Assembly: GCA_013821025.1 (NCBI GenBank)
Contig: JACDHN010000171.1
Span: forward strand, 1-6,119
DNA from: Acidimicrobiia bacterium
GTDB lineage: Bacteria > Actinomycetota > Acidimicrobiia > Acidimicrobiales > Ilumatobacteraceae
Reading direction: 5' to 3'
Length of the DNA stretch: 6,119 bases
This document shows, piece by piece, positions 1 to 5,486 of this stretch. The notes below the pieces were generated by a model that was not told the DNA's origin, ran no database searches, and worked only from the letters and a program-made list of their open reading frames with translations. The translations under genes were made by a program, and so were the position numbers. The number at the start of each line of letters is the position of its first letter. The first letter of the stretch is position 1.

Positions 1-2
1 GG

Positions 3-2288
3 GGCGCAGCAACGCTGGCGCTGATCGCCTTCGACGAACTTGCGACCGAGACCAACGCTGCGCTGGCGACCGACCTCGGTCGGGTTGCCACAGCGATACA
101 CCGCACCGCCCGAGAACTGCTGCTTGCGTTGACGCAAGTGATGTCGGTGACCACCCCGGTGGCGGTGCTCGCAGCGCTGGCACTTCGCCGGCGCTGGCGT
201 CGTACGGGGATGGTCGTGCTCGGCGCCGCGGCCGGCGCCGCATCGATGGCCCTGGTCGGCGCCGTGATCGACGTCGGCGGAGCCGTCTCGGGCGCACTGA
301 TCGATGAGACGTTGCCGATCTCAACCGGCTTCCCGTCGCTCGAGTACCTGGCAGGCGCCGTAGCAGCTGCGACAGCCGGCAAACCGTGGCTGGCCGCACG
401 CTGGAGGCGGGCGCTCGACATCGCGCTGATCGTCCTGGCAACGACGATGGCGATCGCCGGCGCCGCGGCCGTGCCCGATCTGTTGCTCTCAGGTGCCGTC
501 GGTGCCCTCATCGGGTCGGTGATCCTCGTCGTCCTCGGCGCCCCCAATCGAAGAGCATCGCCAGCGACCGTCCGTGAAGCACTCGCCCAGCGAGGGATCG
601 CCGTGACGAGCATGCATCTGCAGGCTGCCGTCGGGGGCCGTGCACAGCTGTACAGGACGGTCACACGCTGGGGTGACCCATGTTTCGTGAAGGTCTATGC
701 GCAGGACAGTCGCGACGCCGAGTTCCTGTACCGCAGTTACCGCAAGCTGATGCTGCGTGAACCGAGTGACAACTGGCCGGCATCGTCGCTGCAACGAGAG
801 GTCGAGCACGAAGCACTGATGCTGATGACGGCGCGCCGCGGCGGCGTGAGCTGTCCCGATGTCAAGGCCGTGGCGTCGCTCGCCGACGGCTCGGTGGCGT
901 TGGCGATGGAGGACGTCGGTCACCGGCGGCTGGATTCTCTGGGCGCCGATGAGCTCGGCCCCGACCTGCTGGACGCAGTGTGGCGGGAGGCCTCTCGCCT
1001 GCACGGCGCTGGGCTTGCCCACCGTGCCCTGCGAGCTGCCAACATCCTGGTGACCGACGGGCAGCCGGTCATCATCGATCTGGGATTCGGCGAGATGTCG
1101 GCCACACCACGCCTCCAGGCGATCGATCGAGCAGAACTGCTGGCGTCGATGGCCGGCGTCGCCGGGTCGGAACGGGCAGTGGCCTCGGCCGTTCGATCGC
1201 TGCAGCCGACCGACTTGGCAGCGACAGTGCCGTTCATGCAGCCGCTGGCGCTCACCGCGGCGACTCGTGGTCAGGTATCGAAATCGCTGCTCGACGAGAT
1301 GCGCAGTGCAATAGCCGCTGCGACCGGGCACGAACCTGCATCGCTCGAACGCCTGGTCCGGGTGAAGCCACGCACCGTGATCATGATCGCCACGCTCACC
1401 GGGGCCTTCTACATCCTGCTGCCCCAACTCGCCGACGTCGACGACAGTTTCCGTGCCATGGGATCGGCGAACTGGTGGTGGCTGGGAGGTGCCGTCGCCA
1501 TGTCGGGCCTCACGTACGTGGCGGGCGCGATCGGGATGGCAGCGGCCGTGAGCGAGCGCCTTCCGTTCGGTCCTTTGGTTTACGCTCAACTTGGGTCCTC
1601 CTTCGTCAATCGGGTCACCCCCGCCAAGGTCGGGGGGATGGCGCTCAACGTGCGCTTCATGCAGAAGTCCGGCGTCAAGCCTGCTGAGGCAGTGACGGCG
1701 ACGGGTCTCAACCTGCTCGCCGGGACCATGGTTCACATGACGCTCCTGGTCGTGTTCTTCGCCTGGGCCGGGCGGGGCGGCACCGGCGGTTTCACGATTC
1801 CCGGCAGCAGCAGAGTTCTGGTCGGGATCGTGATCGTGATGGCGGTCGCCGGCGCGATCGTTGCGACGCGGTGGGGCCGCCGAGTGATCGGTGTCCGCGT
1901 CGCCCGCTTCGTCCGCCAGTCATGGTCCAGCATCGCCGCGCTCGCTCGGTCGCCAGGACGGCTCGTGGCGCTGTTCGGTGGGTCGCTCGGCGTGACGCTC
2001 ACCTACGTGGCGGCGCTCGGCTGCGCCGTCGCAGCCTTCGACGGAGGAGTGACCTTCGCCGAGATCGGAGCGGTGTACCTCGGCTCGTCCGTGGTCGCCG
2101 CCGTCGCACCGACCCCCGGTGGGCTCGGCGCCATGGAAGCTGCGCTCGTCGCCGGGTTCACGGGCGTTGGGATGGAGTCGGGTGTTGCTGTCGCCGCCGT
2201 GCTCAGCTACCGGCTTGCGACGTTCTGGCTGCCGATCGTTCCGGGTTGGCTCAGTTTCCAGGTGTTGCAGCGACGCGACCTGATCTAG
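3..2288 (+). CDS. Kinase-like domain / LPG_synthase_TM flippase-type membrane protein (5' end outside window)
   Basis: The frame is open from the left edge to a TAG stop at 2286-2288 (761 codons visible). A TTG at 129 is the first start-type codon giving a 719-residue product, but the 42 codons before it also look coding, so the true start is probably upstream. Numbered from that TTG: hydrophobic segments at about 6-20, 26-50, 96-115 and 117-137; a cytosolic protein-kinase-like domain at about 155-360; and an LPG_synthase_TM (PF03706/UPF0104) domain at about 410-715. The kinase-like part shows FVKVY (K188, VAIK-type lysine), a helix-C-like QREVEHE, HRALRAAN (H298-N305) and IIDLG (D317). Ala300 replaces the usual catalytic-loop Asp. 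The C-terminal domain carries NRVTPAKVGG (494-503) and PTPGGLGAMEAAL (661-673), typical of the MprF flippase-half superfamily. Related actinobacterial fusions are known, but the substrate is not. Role inferred: movement or modification of an envelope lipid, perhaps gated by the pseudokinase-like domain. Confidence 0.88.
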   Translation, partial: GAATLALIAFDELATETNAALATDLGRVATAIHRTARELLLALTQVMSVTTPVAVLAALALRRRWRRTGMVVLGAAAGAASMALVGAVIDVGGAVSGALIDETLPISTGFPSLEYLAGAVAAATAGKPWLAARWRRALDIALIVLATTMAIAGAAAVPDLLLSGAVGALIGSVILVVLGAPNRRASPATVREALAQRGIAVTSMHLQAAVGGRAQLYRTVTRWGDPCFVKVYAQDSRDAEFLYRSYRKLMLREPSDNWPASSLQREVEHEALMLMTARRGGVSCPDVKAVASLADGSVALAMEDVGHRRLDSLGADELGPDLLDAVWREASRLHGAGLAHRALRAANILVTDGQPVIIDLGFGEMSATPRLQAIDRAELLASMAGVAGSERAVASAVRSLQPTDLAATVPFMQPLALTAATRGQVSKSLLDEMRSAIAAATGHEPASLERLVRVKPRTVIMIATLTGAFYILLPQLADVDDSFRAMGSANWWWLGGAVAMSGLTYVAGAIGMAAAVSERLPFGPLVYAQLGSSFVNRVTPAKVGGMALNVRFMQKSGVKPAEAVTATGLNLLAGTMVHMTLLVVFFAWAGRGGTGGFTIPGSSRVLVGIVIVMAVAGAIVATRWGRRVIGVRVARFVRQSWSSIAALARSPGRLVALFGGSLGVTLTYVAALGCAVAAFDGGVTFAEIGAVYLGSSVVAAVAPTPGGLGAMEAALVAGFTGVGMESGVAVAAVLSYRLATFWLPIVPGWLSFQVLQRRDLI

Positions 2289-2297
2289 CTGTCGCGT

Positions 2298-2317
2298 ATC
2301 GCCGCCCGCCCGGCGAT
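2298..2317. terminator. Small hairpin between convergent genes, possible weak terminator
   Basis: ATCGCCG (2298-2304) and CGGCGAT (2311-2317) form a perfect 7-bp stem with a 6-nt loop, 10 bases past the stop of the flippase-type gene and 14 bases before the end of the convergent PAP2 gene. No T-run follows on either strand, so it is not a classical intrinsic terminator. It may block read-through weakly or be incidental in GC-rich DNA. It lies in the 43-bp gap 2289-2331, which holds nothing else I can support. Confidence 0.4.
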
Positions 2318-2331
2318 GGCTGCGCCAGGCA

Positions 2332-2988
2332 TCAGGCCGGATCAACGCCGGGGCGGGGAGGAAGTCCCTCGCCGCCGAGTCCGAACAGCCATCGTGAGAT
2401 CGTTCCGAACAGCAGCCCGAACCCGGCCCCGCCAACGACATCGAGAGGAAGGTGCACCCCGGCGTAGATCCGCGAGAAGCCGACGCCGCCTGCCACTACG
2501 AAGGCCACGACCCTCCAGCGTCGTGACAACGAGGGAGCCAGCACGGCGCCGAGGGCGAACGCCACCGCAGAATGCCCTGAGATGTACCCGAGCCCACCGG
2601 CACTCTCGCGCACATGCACGTCCTGCAGCAGCGCCGTCGGCCGCCCTCGCGACACGAGCTGCTTCACGATCTTGGCCGTCCAGAACGCGACCTGGGATGC
2701 GAGCAGCGCCGCGACCGTGAGCCTGGCGTTCTTGGACACCAGCGCCGTGCCCGCCACGACGATGAGTGAACCGACGAAGTTCCCGAGCTGCATCGGCGGC
2801 CACACGATCGGCCACAGCAGATCCGAGAGCCCGTTCACCTCGACGAAGATCCGCGCTTCCCACAGCGGCACTTGATCATTGGCCTTTACGACCACCCAGC
2901 TCGCGGCGAGCAGCGCCGCGCCTCCCAGCACAGCCGTCACCTCGCCGAGGCGAGCCTTTCCACGGGCGAGCGTCAACACCGCTCGCAC
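2332..2988 (-). CDS. PAP2-family membrane phosphatase
   Basis: This encodes 218 residues from a GTG at 2988 to a TGA at 2332-2334. The three signature motifs of type-2 phosphatidic acid phosphatases are in order: K109-x6-R116-P117 (KQLVSRGRP), S137-G-H139 (ISGHS, with Ile in place of the usual Pro), and S172-R173-x5-H179-x3-D183 (SRIYAGVHLPLD). H139 and H179 would be the acid/base and nucleophile histidines. Several hydrophobic segments (about 17-35, 55-82, 90-108, 140-154, 159-171, 184-203) fit a multi-pass inner-membrane enzyme. The family dephosphorylates lipid phosphates such as phosphatidate, phosphatidylglycerophosphate or polyprenyl pyrophosphate; which one cannot be told here. GTG 2988 is the only start-type codon between the upstream in-frame stop (TAG, 3024-3022) and the conserved body's beginning; internal GTG or TTG starts within the first 20 residues are possible because no clear Shine-Dalgarno precedes 2988. 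Divergent from the HHE gene and convergent with the flippase-type gene. Confidence 0.9.
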   Translation of the reverse strand: MRAVLTLARGKARLGEVTAVLGGAALLAASWVVVKANDQVPLWEARIFVEVNGLSDLLWPIVWPPMQLGNFVGSLIVVAGTALVSKNARLTVAALLASQVAFWTAKIVKQLVSRGRPTALLQDVHVRESAGGLGYISGHSAVAFALGAVLAPSLSRRWRVVAFVVAGGVGFSRIYAGVHLPLDVVGGAGFGLLFGTISRWLFGLGGEGLPPRPGVDPA

Positions 2989-3109
2989 AGTAACGACCGA
3001 TGGATTGGGGAGTGCAACACGCTATGAGTGGGGCCGGTGCGGGTTGTCCGAGGGCGTCGAAGGGACTCGAGCATGATTGGGCGGCGCCGGAAACGGGTAG
3101 TGACTATCC
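2989..3109. promoter_or_regulatory. Divergent intergenic region (PAP2 gene / HHE gene)
   Basis: These 121 bp separate two divergent genes and must carry both promoters. I could not pick convincing -35/-10 pairs. The clearest element is an imperfect palindrome at 3095-3109, GGGTAGT-g-ACTATCC (7-1-7 with one G.T mismatch), ending on the base before the GTG start of the HHE gene. Its GGG, 12 bases before the start, is also the best available ribosome-binding candidate, so translation initiation there looks weak or the mRNA may be leaderless. Presence of promoters is inferred from layout, not from consensus matches. Confidence 0.4.
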
Positions 3110-4030
3110 GTGCCAAACACCAGATCAACGAACACTCGGAAGTCGGCGACGAAGTCGTCAGCGGCGAAGAAGACCGCAGCGAACAAGACGACCGCCAAGA
3201 AGACGGCAGCAAGGACTTCGTCGGCGGCGAAGACCGCAGCGAGGAAGGCTGCCGCCAAGAAGTCGACAGCGAAGAAGGCTGCCGCCAAGAAGTCGACAGC
3301 GAGGAAGTCGACGGCGAAGAAGGCTGCCGCCAAGAAGTCGACGGCGAGGAAGTCGACGGCGAAGAAGGCTGCCGCCAAGAAGTCGACGGCGAGGAAGTCC
3401 GCCGCCAGGACGACCAGCAGATCGATGTCGAAGAGGTCGTCAGCGTCACGGTCGAACGCACCCGACGCCTTGGCCGTGCTGAAAAGCGATCATCGGGACG
3501 TCGAGGCACTGTTCAAGAAGTTCGAGGCAACCGGCTCGAGAGCGGCCAAGAGCCGTGACTCGATCGTGGGCAAAGTGATCGAGGCGCTTTCGGTCCACGC
3601 CGTGATCGAAGAACAGGTTTTGTATCCCGAACTGCGCCGTCAACTCCCGGCCGCTGAGTCCGATGTGCTCGAGGCGCTGGAAGAGCATCACGTCGTGAAG
3701 TGGACGCTGGATGCGCTCGAGGACATGGATGCGCAGGACGAGCGCTTCGAGGCCAAGGTGACCGTGCTCATGGAGAGCGTGCGGCACCACGTCAAGGAAG
3801 AAGAGAAGGTTATGTTCCCGAAGGTTCGCAAGGCGTTCTCCAGCTCCGAGCTGGACGACATGGGCGCCCGCCTCGTCGCCGCCAAGAGGACAGCGCCACG
3901 CCGGCCGCACCCGCGCAGCCCGGACACGCCTCCCGGCAACTTTGTCGCTACAGCCGTGACGGCGCCACTCGATGCCGCCGCCAAGCTGAACACGGCGGCA
4001 GCCCGGCGAGTGCGCGACATCGTCAGCTAG
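3110..4030 (+). CDS. Histone H1-like Lys/Ala-rich tail fused to hemerythrin HHE domain
   Basis: This encodes 306 residues from a GTG at 3110 to a TAG at 4028-4030. An in-frame TGA at 3101-3103 and the absence of other start codons before the HHE domain make this start nearly obligatory. Residues 1-115 are almost entirely Lys, Arg, Ala, Ser and Thr in KKTAAK/KKSTARK patterns resembling eukaryotic H1 tails, AlgP and the tail of mycobacterial HupB, which suggests DNA or RNA binding. Residues about 118-255 form a hemerythrin-like HHE domain with candidate metal ligands H128, H163 with E167 (HAVIE), H193/H194 (EEHHVVK) and H227 with E231 (HHVKEE), alternating with LYPEL and MFPKV helices. The basic, Pro-rich C-terminus (256-306) ends in a short amphipathic helix. 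The protein is probably cytosolic, since no signal peptide is seen. An inferred role is a nucleoid-associated diiron protein binding iron, O2 or NO near DNA. The reading frame is certain; the function is not. Confidence 0.9.
   Translation: MPNTRSTNTRKSATKSSAAKKTAANKTTAKKTAARTSSAAKTAARKAAAKKSTAKKAAAKKSTARKSTAKKAAAKKSTARKSTAKKAAAKKSTARKSAARTTSRSMSKRSSASRSNAPDALAVLKSDHRDVEALFKKFEATGSRAAKSRDSIVGKVIEALSVHAVIEEQVLYPELRRQLPAAESDVLEALEEHHVVKWTLDALEDMDAQDERFEAKVTVLMESVRHHVKEEEKVMFPKVRKAFSSSELDDMGARLVAAKRTAPRRPHPRSPDTPPGNFVATAVTAPLDAAAKLNTAAARRVRDIVS
3272..3406 (+). repeat. Three 45-bp tandem repeats in the H1-like tail, with a partial fourth upstream
   Basis: Units 3272-3316, 3317-3361 and 3362-3406 each encode KKAAAKKSTARKSTA (the last ends SAA), residues 55-99 of the HHE protein. 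Units 1 and 2 differ at one base. Unit 3 differs from unit 2 at four bases, all in its last nine. A partial copy at 3242-3271 matches the first 30 bases of the unit with one difference (AGG for AAG). The near-identity at synonymous sites shows recent duplication rather than protein-level selection alone. Unit length is a multiple of three, so copy-number change would lengthen or shorten the tail without frameshift. Confidence 0.95.
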
Positions 4031-4051
4031 ACCGTCAACCACCGCGACAAA

Positions 4052-4082
4052 ACGCCCGGGCCCCAACGAGGGGACCGGGCGT
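4052..4082. terminator. Bidirectional intrinsic terminator
   Basis: ACGCCCGG (4052-4059) pairs with CCGGGCGT (4075-4082). Inside it, after one g/a mismatch, CCCC (4061-4064) pairs with GGGG (4070-4073) around an AACGA loop, giving a 12-bp GC-rich stem. On the minus strand the stem is followed directly by TTTTG, a good terminator for the PepSY gene. On the plus strand the tail (gttgtccgtgttt) is only moderately T-rich. The hairpin lies in the 74-bp gap between the convergent HHE and PepSY genes, 21 bases past the HHE stop. Confidence 0.85.
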
Positions 4083-4104
4083 GTTGTCCGTGTTTCGACT
4101 TGGG

Positions 4105-4434
4105 TCAGTCGTCGGTTTCGCCGGTTCCGTCGGCCTCGTCGCCGACGACAGCGAACTGTTCGTCGAGCTGTACGTCGACCTGGCTGCCGTCATCGAGCGT
4201 GACTTCGACCTCGTAGTAGCTCTCCTCGTCGCCGACCTCGGTCTCGGTGACTCGTCCCTCGCCGAGATGCGCGAGCGCAGCCTCAGACGCCTGATCGAGG
4301 TCGGCGCCGGTGATCGGTCGATCAGTCTCGTTGCCGTCCTCGTCGCCGCCTTGTGCAACGGCCAATGTGACGCTGCCGCCGACCACGACTGCGGCGATCG
4401 CCGCTCCCGTGAGGATCTTGCTGGTGTGCTTCAT
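4105..4434 (-). CDS. Small secreted acidic PepSY-domain protein
   Basis: This encodes 109 residues from an ATG at 4434 to a TGA at 4105-4107. The start is fixed by GGAGG at 4445-4441, six bases upstream. Residues 1-28 are a Sec-type signal peptide or membrane anchor: MKHTSK, then a hydrophobic stretch to VTLAVAQ, with a plausible cut after AVA. Residues about 40-97 match the PepSY pattern: ITGADLDQASEAAL helix, TETEVGDEESYYEVEV strands, then DDGSQVDVQLDEQFAVV. The rest, and especially the C-terminus (98-109), is rich in Asp and Glu. PepSY domains occur outside the cytoplasmic membrane as modulators or inhibitors, often beside two-component systems. The gene follows the lipoprotein gene on the same strand by 81 bp but has its own predicted promoter and operator in that gap. 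A role in sensing or buffering an envelope signal, perhaps a cation given the acidity, is inference. Confidence 0.88.
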   Translation of the reverse strand: MKHTSKILTGAAIAAVVVGGSVTLAVAQGGDEDGNETDRPITGADLDQASEAALAHLGEGRVTETEVGDEESYYEVEVTLDDGSQVDVQLDEQFAVVGDEADGTGETDD

Positions 4435-4440
4435 TGGGCA

Positions 4441-4445
4441 CCTCC
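4441..4445 (-). promoter_or_regulatory. Ribosome binding site of the PepSY gene
   Basis: GGAGG on the minus strand, six bases before the ATG at 4434. It is one of the two best Shine-Dalgarno matches in the window and decides this start. Confidence 0.85.
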
Positions 4446-4463
4446 GTAGATGCCGTTAGATGG

Positions 4464-4469
4464 ATAGTA
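4464..4469 (-). promoter_or_regulatory. Candidate -10 box of the PepSY gene
   Basis: TACTAT on the minus strand matches TATAAT at positions 1, 2, 5 and 6. It would start transcription near 4457, giving a leader of about 22 nt containing the GGAGG. The TTGATC at 4486-4481 is too close (10 bp) to act as its -35. Instead the GTCAG direct repeat at 4492-4507 is centred about 43 bp upstream of the predicted start, the usual place for an OmpR-type activator replacing a poor -35. Confidence 0.5.
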
Positions 4470-4491
4470 CGGTCATCATGATCAATGTGGG

Positions 4492-4507
4492 CTGACTGCA
4501 GCCTGAC
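4492..4507 (-). promoter_or_regulatory. Candidate response-regulator operator of the PepSY gene (GTCAG-N6-GTCAG)
   Basis: Read on the minus strand this is GTCAGGCTGCAGTCAG, two identical GTCAG half-sites with starts 11 bp apart, the spacing of OmpR/PhoB-family tandem sites. It closely matches the site at 5413-5428. It sits eight bases past the lipoprotein stop codon and 22 bp before the TACTAT. The same DNA also forms inverted repeats with 4511-4520, so a dual role as a hairpin is possible. Confidence 0.6.
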
Positions 4508-4520
4508 TCGTGCAGTCAGG
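4492..4520. repeat. Overlapping inverted repeats at the lipoprotein stop codon
   Basis: CTGACTGCA (4492-4500) is perfectly complementary to TGCAGTCAG (4511-4519), a 9-bp stem with a 10-nt loop. Alternatively CCTGACT (4502-4508) pairs with AGTCAGG (4514-4520), a 7-bp stem with a 5-nt loop. Both use the third arm, which contains the TGA stop of the lipoprotein gene (4518-4516). No T-run follows on the minus strand, so it is a poor intrinsic terminator. A third, inverted half-site of the operator is the other reading. Confidence 0.7.
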
Positions 4521-5388
4521 ACGGTGGCGAGAACTCGATCAGTTCCACCAGCCCCTCGCCACCGGCCACCTTCGTCTCATAGATCAGGCCGACTCCTGGC
4601 GCGTACTGCTTCTCCTCGATCACCTTAGGATCGAGTGGGTTCCAGTCGGTCGTGGTGATGACGTCGTCGAAGCTGCCGGCGGGCACGTCTTGACTGCCAC
4701 CGACCGTCTTGATCTCGAACATGTCCTCGGCCTCGCCCTCGTAGTACTCCTGCCGGTAGGCCATGCCCTCGGCGGGCTGCGCTGGCATGACGATGCCGGG
4801 AAGGGCCCCGTCGACGCCGGCCTCCCAGCTGCCATCGGTGTCGGCGAGTTTGCCGTTCTCGTAGTTCTTCACGGTTTCGCCGAGATACCACACGTTGCCG
4901 TCGCGGTCTTGGGCGAACCAGTCATAGGTGTCCTCGACGAGCTCGCCGCCGATGTGCACGGTGTCTCGCACGACCGTGGCGGTGATGCCCATCACCTGCT
5001 TGCGCTTGTCGGTGACGACGACCTCCACCCGCTCGGTCCCTTCCTCGTCGCGGCCCTCGTACACCCATCGCGACCCCACAGACAGCGGCAGGTAGGGATT
5101 GTCGATCGTGGCGACGAACGCGGCCGGGTCGACGTTCGGTTCGTAGTTACCGCCGTCGCCCGGGTCGATCACCGCCTCTCCTGCCGTGTCCGGCGGCGAC
5201 GCGGCGGTGTCCGACGAGCTGCTCGTCGGGCCAGTTGTGTCCGGCGCCGCAGGGGTGCCCGGCGTGCTGCTGTTGACGGGGCTACTCGCCGAGGACGTCT
5301 GGCTGTCGTCTCCACACGCGGCGGCGAGAAGAAGGACCGGCAGGCCGAGCCCGATCGTGGACTTGAGCAAGGTGCGTTTGCGTTCCAT
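4516..5388 (-). CDS. Putative lipoprotein with conserved extracytoplasmic domain of unknown function
   Basis: This encodes 290 residues from an ATG at 5388 to a TGA at 4516-4518. The frame stays open upstream to an ATG at 5613, but that would bury the signal peptide and overlap the divergent regulator gene. The ATG at 5388 begins MERKRTLLKS, then a hydrophobic stretch ending in the lipobox LAAAC (Cys25), and is preceded by AGGG seven bases upstream. Residues 26-80 are a Ser/Thr/Pro/Ala/Asp-rich linker. Residues 81-290 are a compact domain with NPYLPLSVGSRWVYEG (97-112), YDWFAQDRDGNVWYLGE (155-171), GSWEAGVDGALPGIVMP (186-202) and KQYAPGVGLIYE (260-271). I recognise this pattern from uncharacterised actinobacterial exported proteins but know no function. 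The WVYEG and GNVWYLGE strands suggest a beta-rich fold. The protein is probably anchored to the outer face of the membrane. Its placement beside a PepSY gene and a response regulator suggests a sensory or stress output. Confidence 0.87.
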   Translation of the reverse strand: MERKRTLLKSTIGLGLPVLLLAAACGDDSQTSSASSPVNSSTPGTPAAPDTTGPTSSSSDTAASPPDTAGEAVIDPGDGGNYEPNVDPAAFVATIDNPYLPLSVGSRWVYEGRDEEGTERVEVVVTDKRKQVMGITATVVRDTVHIGGELVEDTYDWFAQDRDGNVWYLGETVKNYENGKLADTDGSWEAGVDGALPGIVMPAQPAEGMAYRQEYYEGEAEDMFEIKTVGGSQDVPAGSFDDVITTTDWNPLDPKVIEEKQYAPGVGLIYETKVAGGEGLVELIEFSPPS

Positions 5389-5412
5389 GGTGACACCCTG
5401 CGCACAGCGTGG

Positions 5413-5428
5413 CTGACTGTTTCCTGAC
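5413..5428 (-). promoter_or_regulatory. Candidate response-regulator operator of the lipoprotein gene (GTCAG-N6-GTCAG)
   Basis: On the minus strand this reads GTCAGGAAACAGTCAG, with two GTCAG half-sites 11 bp apart and a trailing CC shared with the PepSY site. It differs from that site at three of 16 bases, all within the spacer. Its near edge is only 24 bp from the ATG at 5388, too close for the activator geometry seen at the PepSY gene, so repression or a different promoter layout is possible. Confidence 0.55.
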
Positions 5429-5443
5429 AGCAGGCAGCACTGA

Positions 5444-5459
5444 TTCAGCCTGCGTTCAG
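5444..5459 (+). promoter_or_regulatory. Candidate autoregulatory operator of the response-regulator gene (TTCAG-N6-TTCAG)
   Basis: On the plus strand this reads TTCAGCCTGCGTTCAG, with two TTCAG half-sites 11 bp apart. It aligns with the GTCAG sites of the two minus-strand genes, in the same orientation relative to the gene it precedes. Its near edge lies 32 bp before the ATG at 5492. Confidence 0.55.
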
Positions 5460-5481
5460 AAACCCGGGCGATACTCGTGGC

Positions 5482-5486
5482 GGAGG
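5482..5486 (+). promoter_or_regulatory. Ribosome binding site of the response-regulator gene
   Basis: GGAGG five bases before the ATG at 5492. It fixes that start rather than the in-frame ATG nine codons later (5519). Confidence 0.85.

Noticed and set aside
129..131. TTG at 129 as the true start of the flippase-type gene
   Set aside because: The 42 upstream codons are open and protein-like, no Shine-Dalgarno precedes 129, and related fusions have additional N-terminal membrane sequence.
489..1736. Long minus-strand open frame (415 codons) opposite the flippase-type gene
   Set aside because: Its product is rich in His, Arg, Gln and Cys with no domain-like pattern, as expected of an antisense frame in GC-rich DNA. 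The plus-strand frame has clear domains.
3005..3029. TTGGGG / TATGAG as a plus-strand promoter for the HHE gene
   Set aside because: The spacer is only 13 bp and both boxes are weak matches.
3022..3378. Minus-strand frame giving repeated AAAFFAVDFLAVDF, looking like a repetitive membrane protein
   Set aside because: It is the antisense reading of the Lys/Ala/Ser codon repeats (AAG GCC GCC and GTCGAC); hydrophobicity is an artefact of reversing Lys/Ala codons.
3242..3406. CRISPR-like or intergenic repeat array
   Set aside because: Units are contiguous with no unique spacers, are in frame and encode the basic tail of the HHE protein.
3028..3558. Acidic plus-strand frame (EEGCRQEVDSEE repeats) over the same repeats
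   Set aside because: It is another frame of the same 45-bp units. It lacks a domain and stops inside the HHE coding region, whose frame continues with a recognisable fold.
4510..5427. 305-codon plus-strand open frame opposite the lipoprotein gene
   Set aside because: Low-complexity Arg/Val/Asp/His content, no signal or domain, and the opposite strand has a signal peptide, lipobox and conserved blocks.
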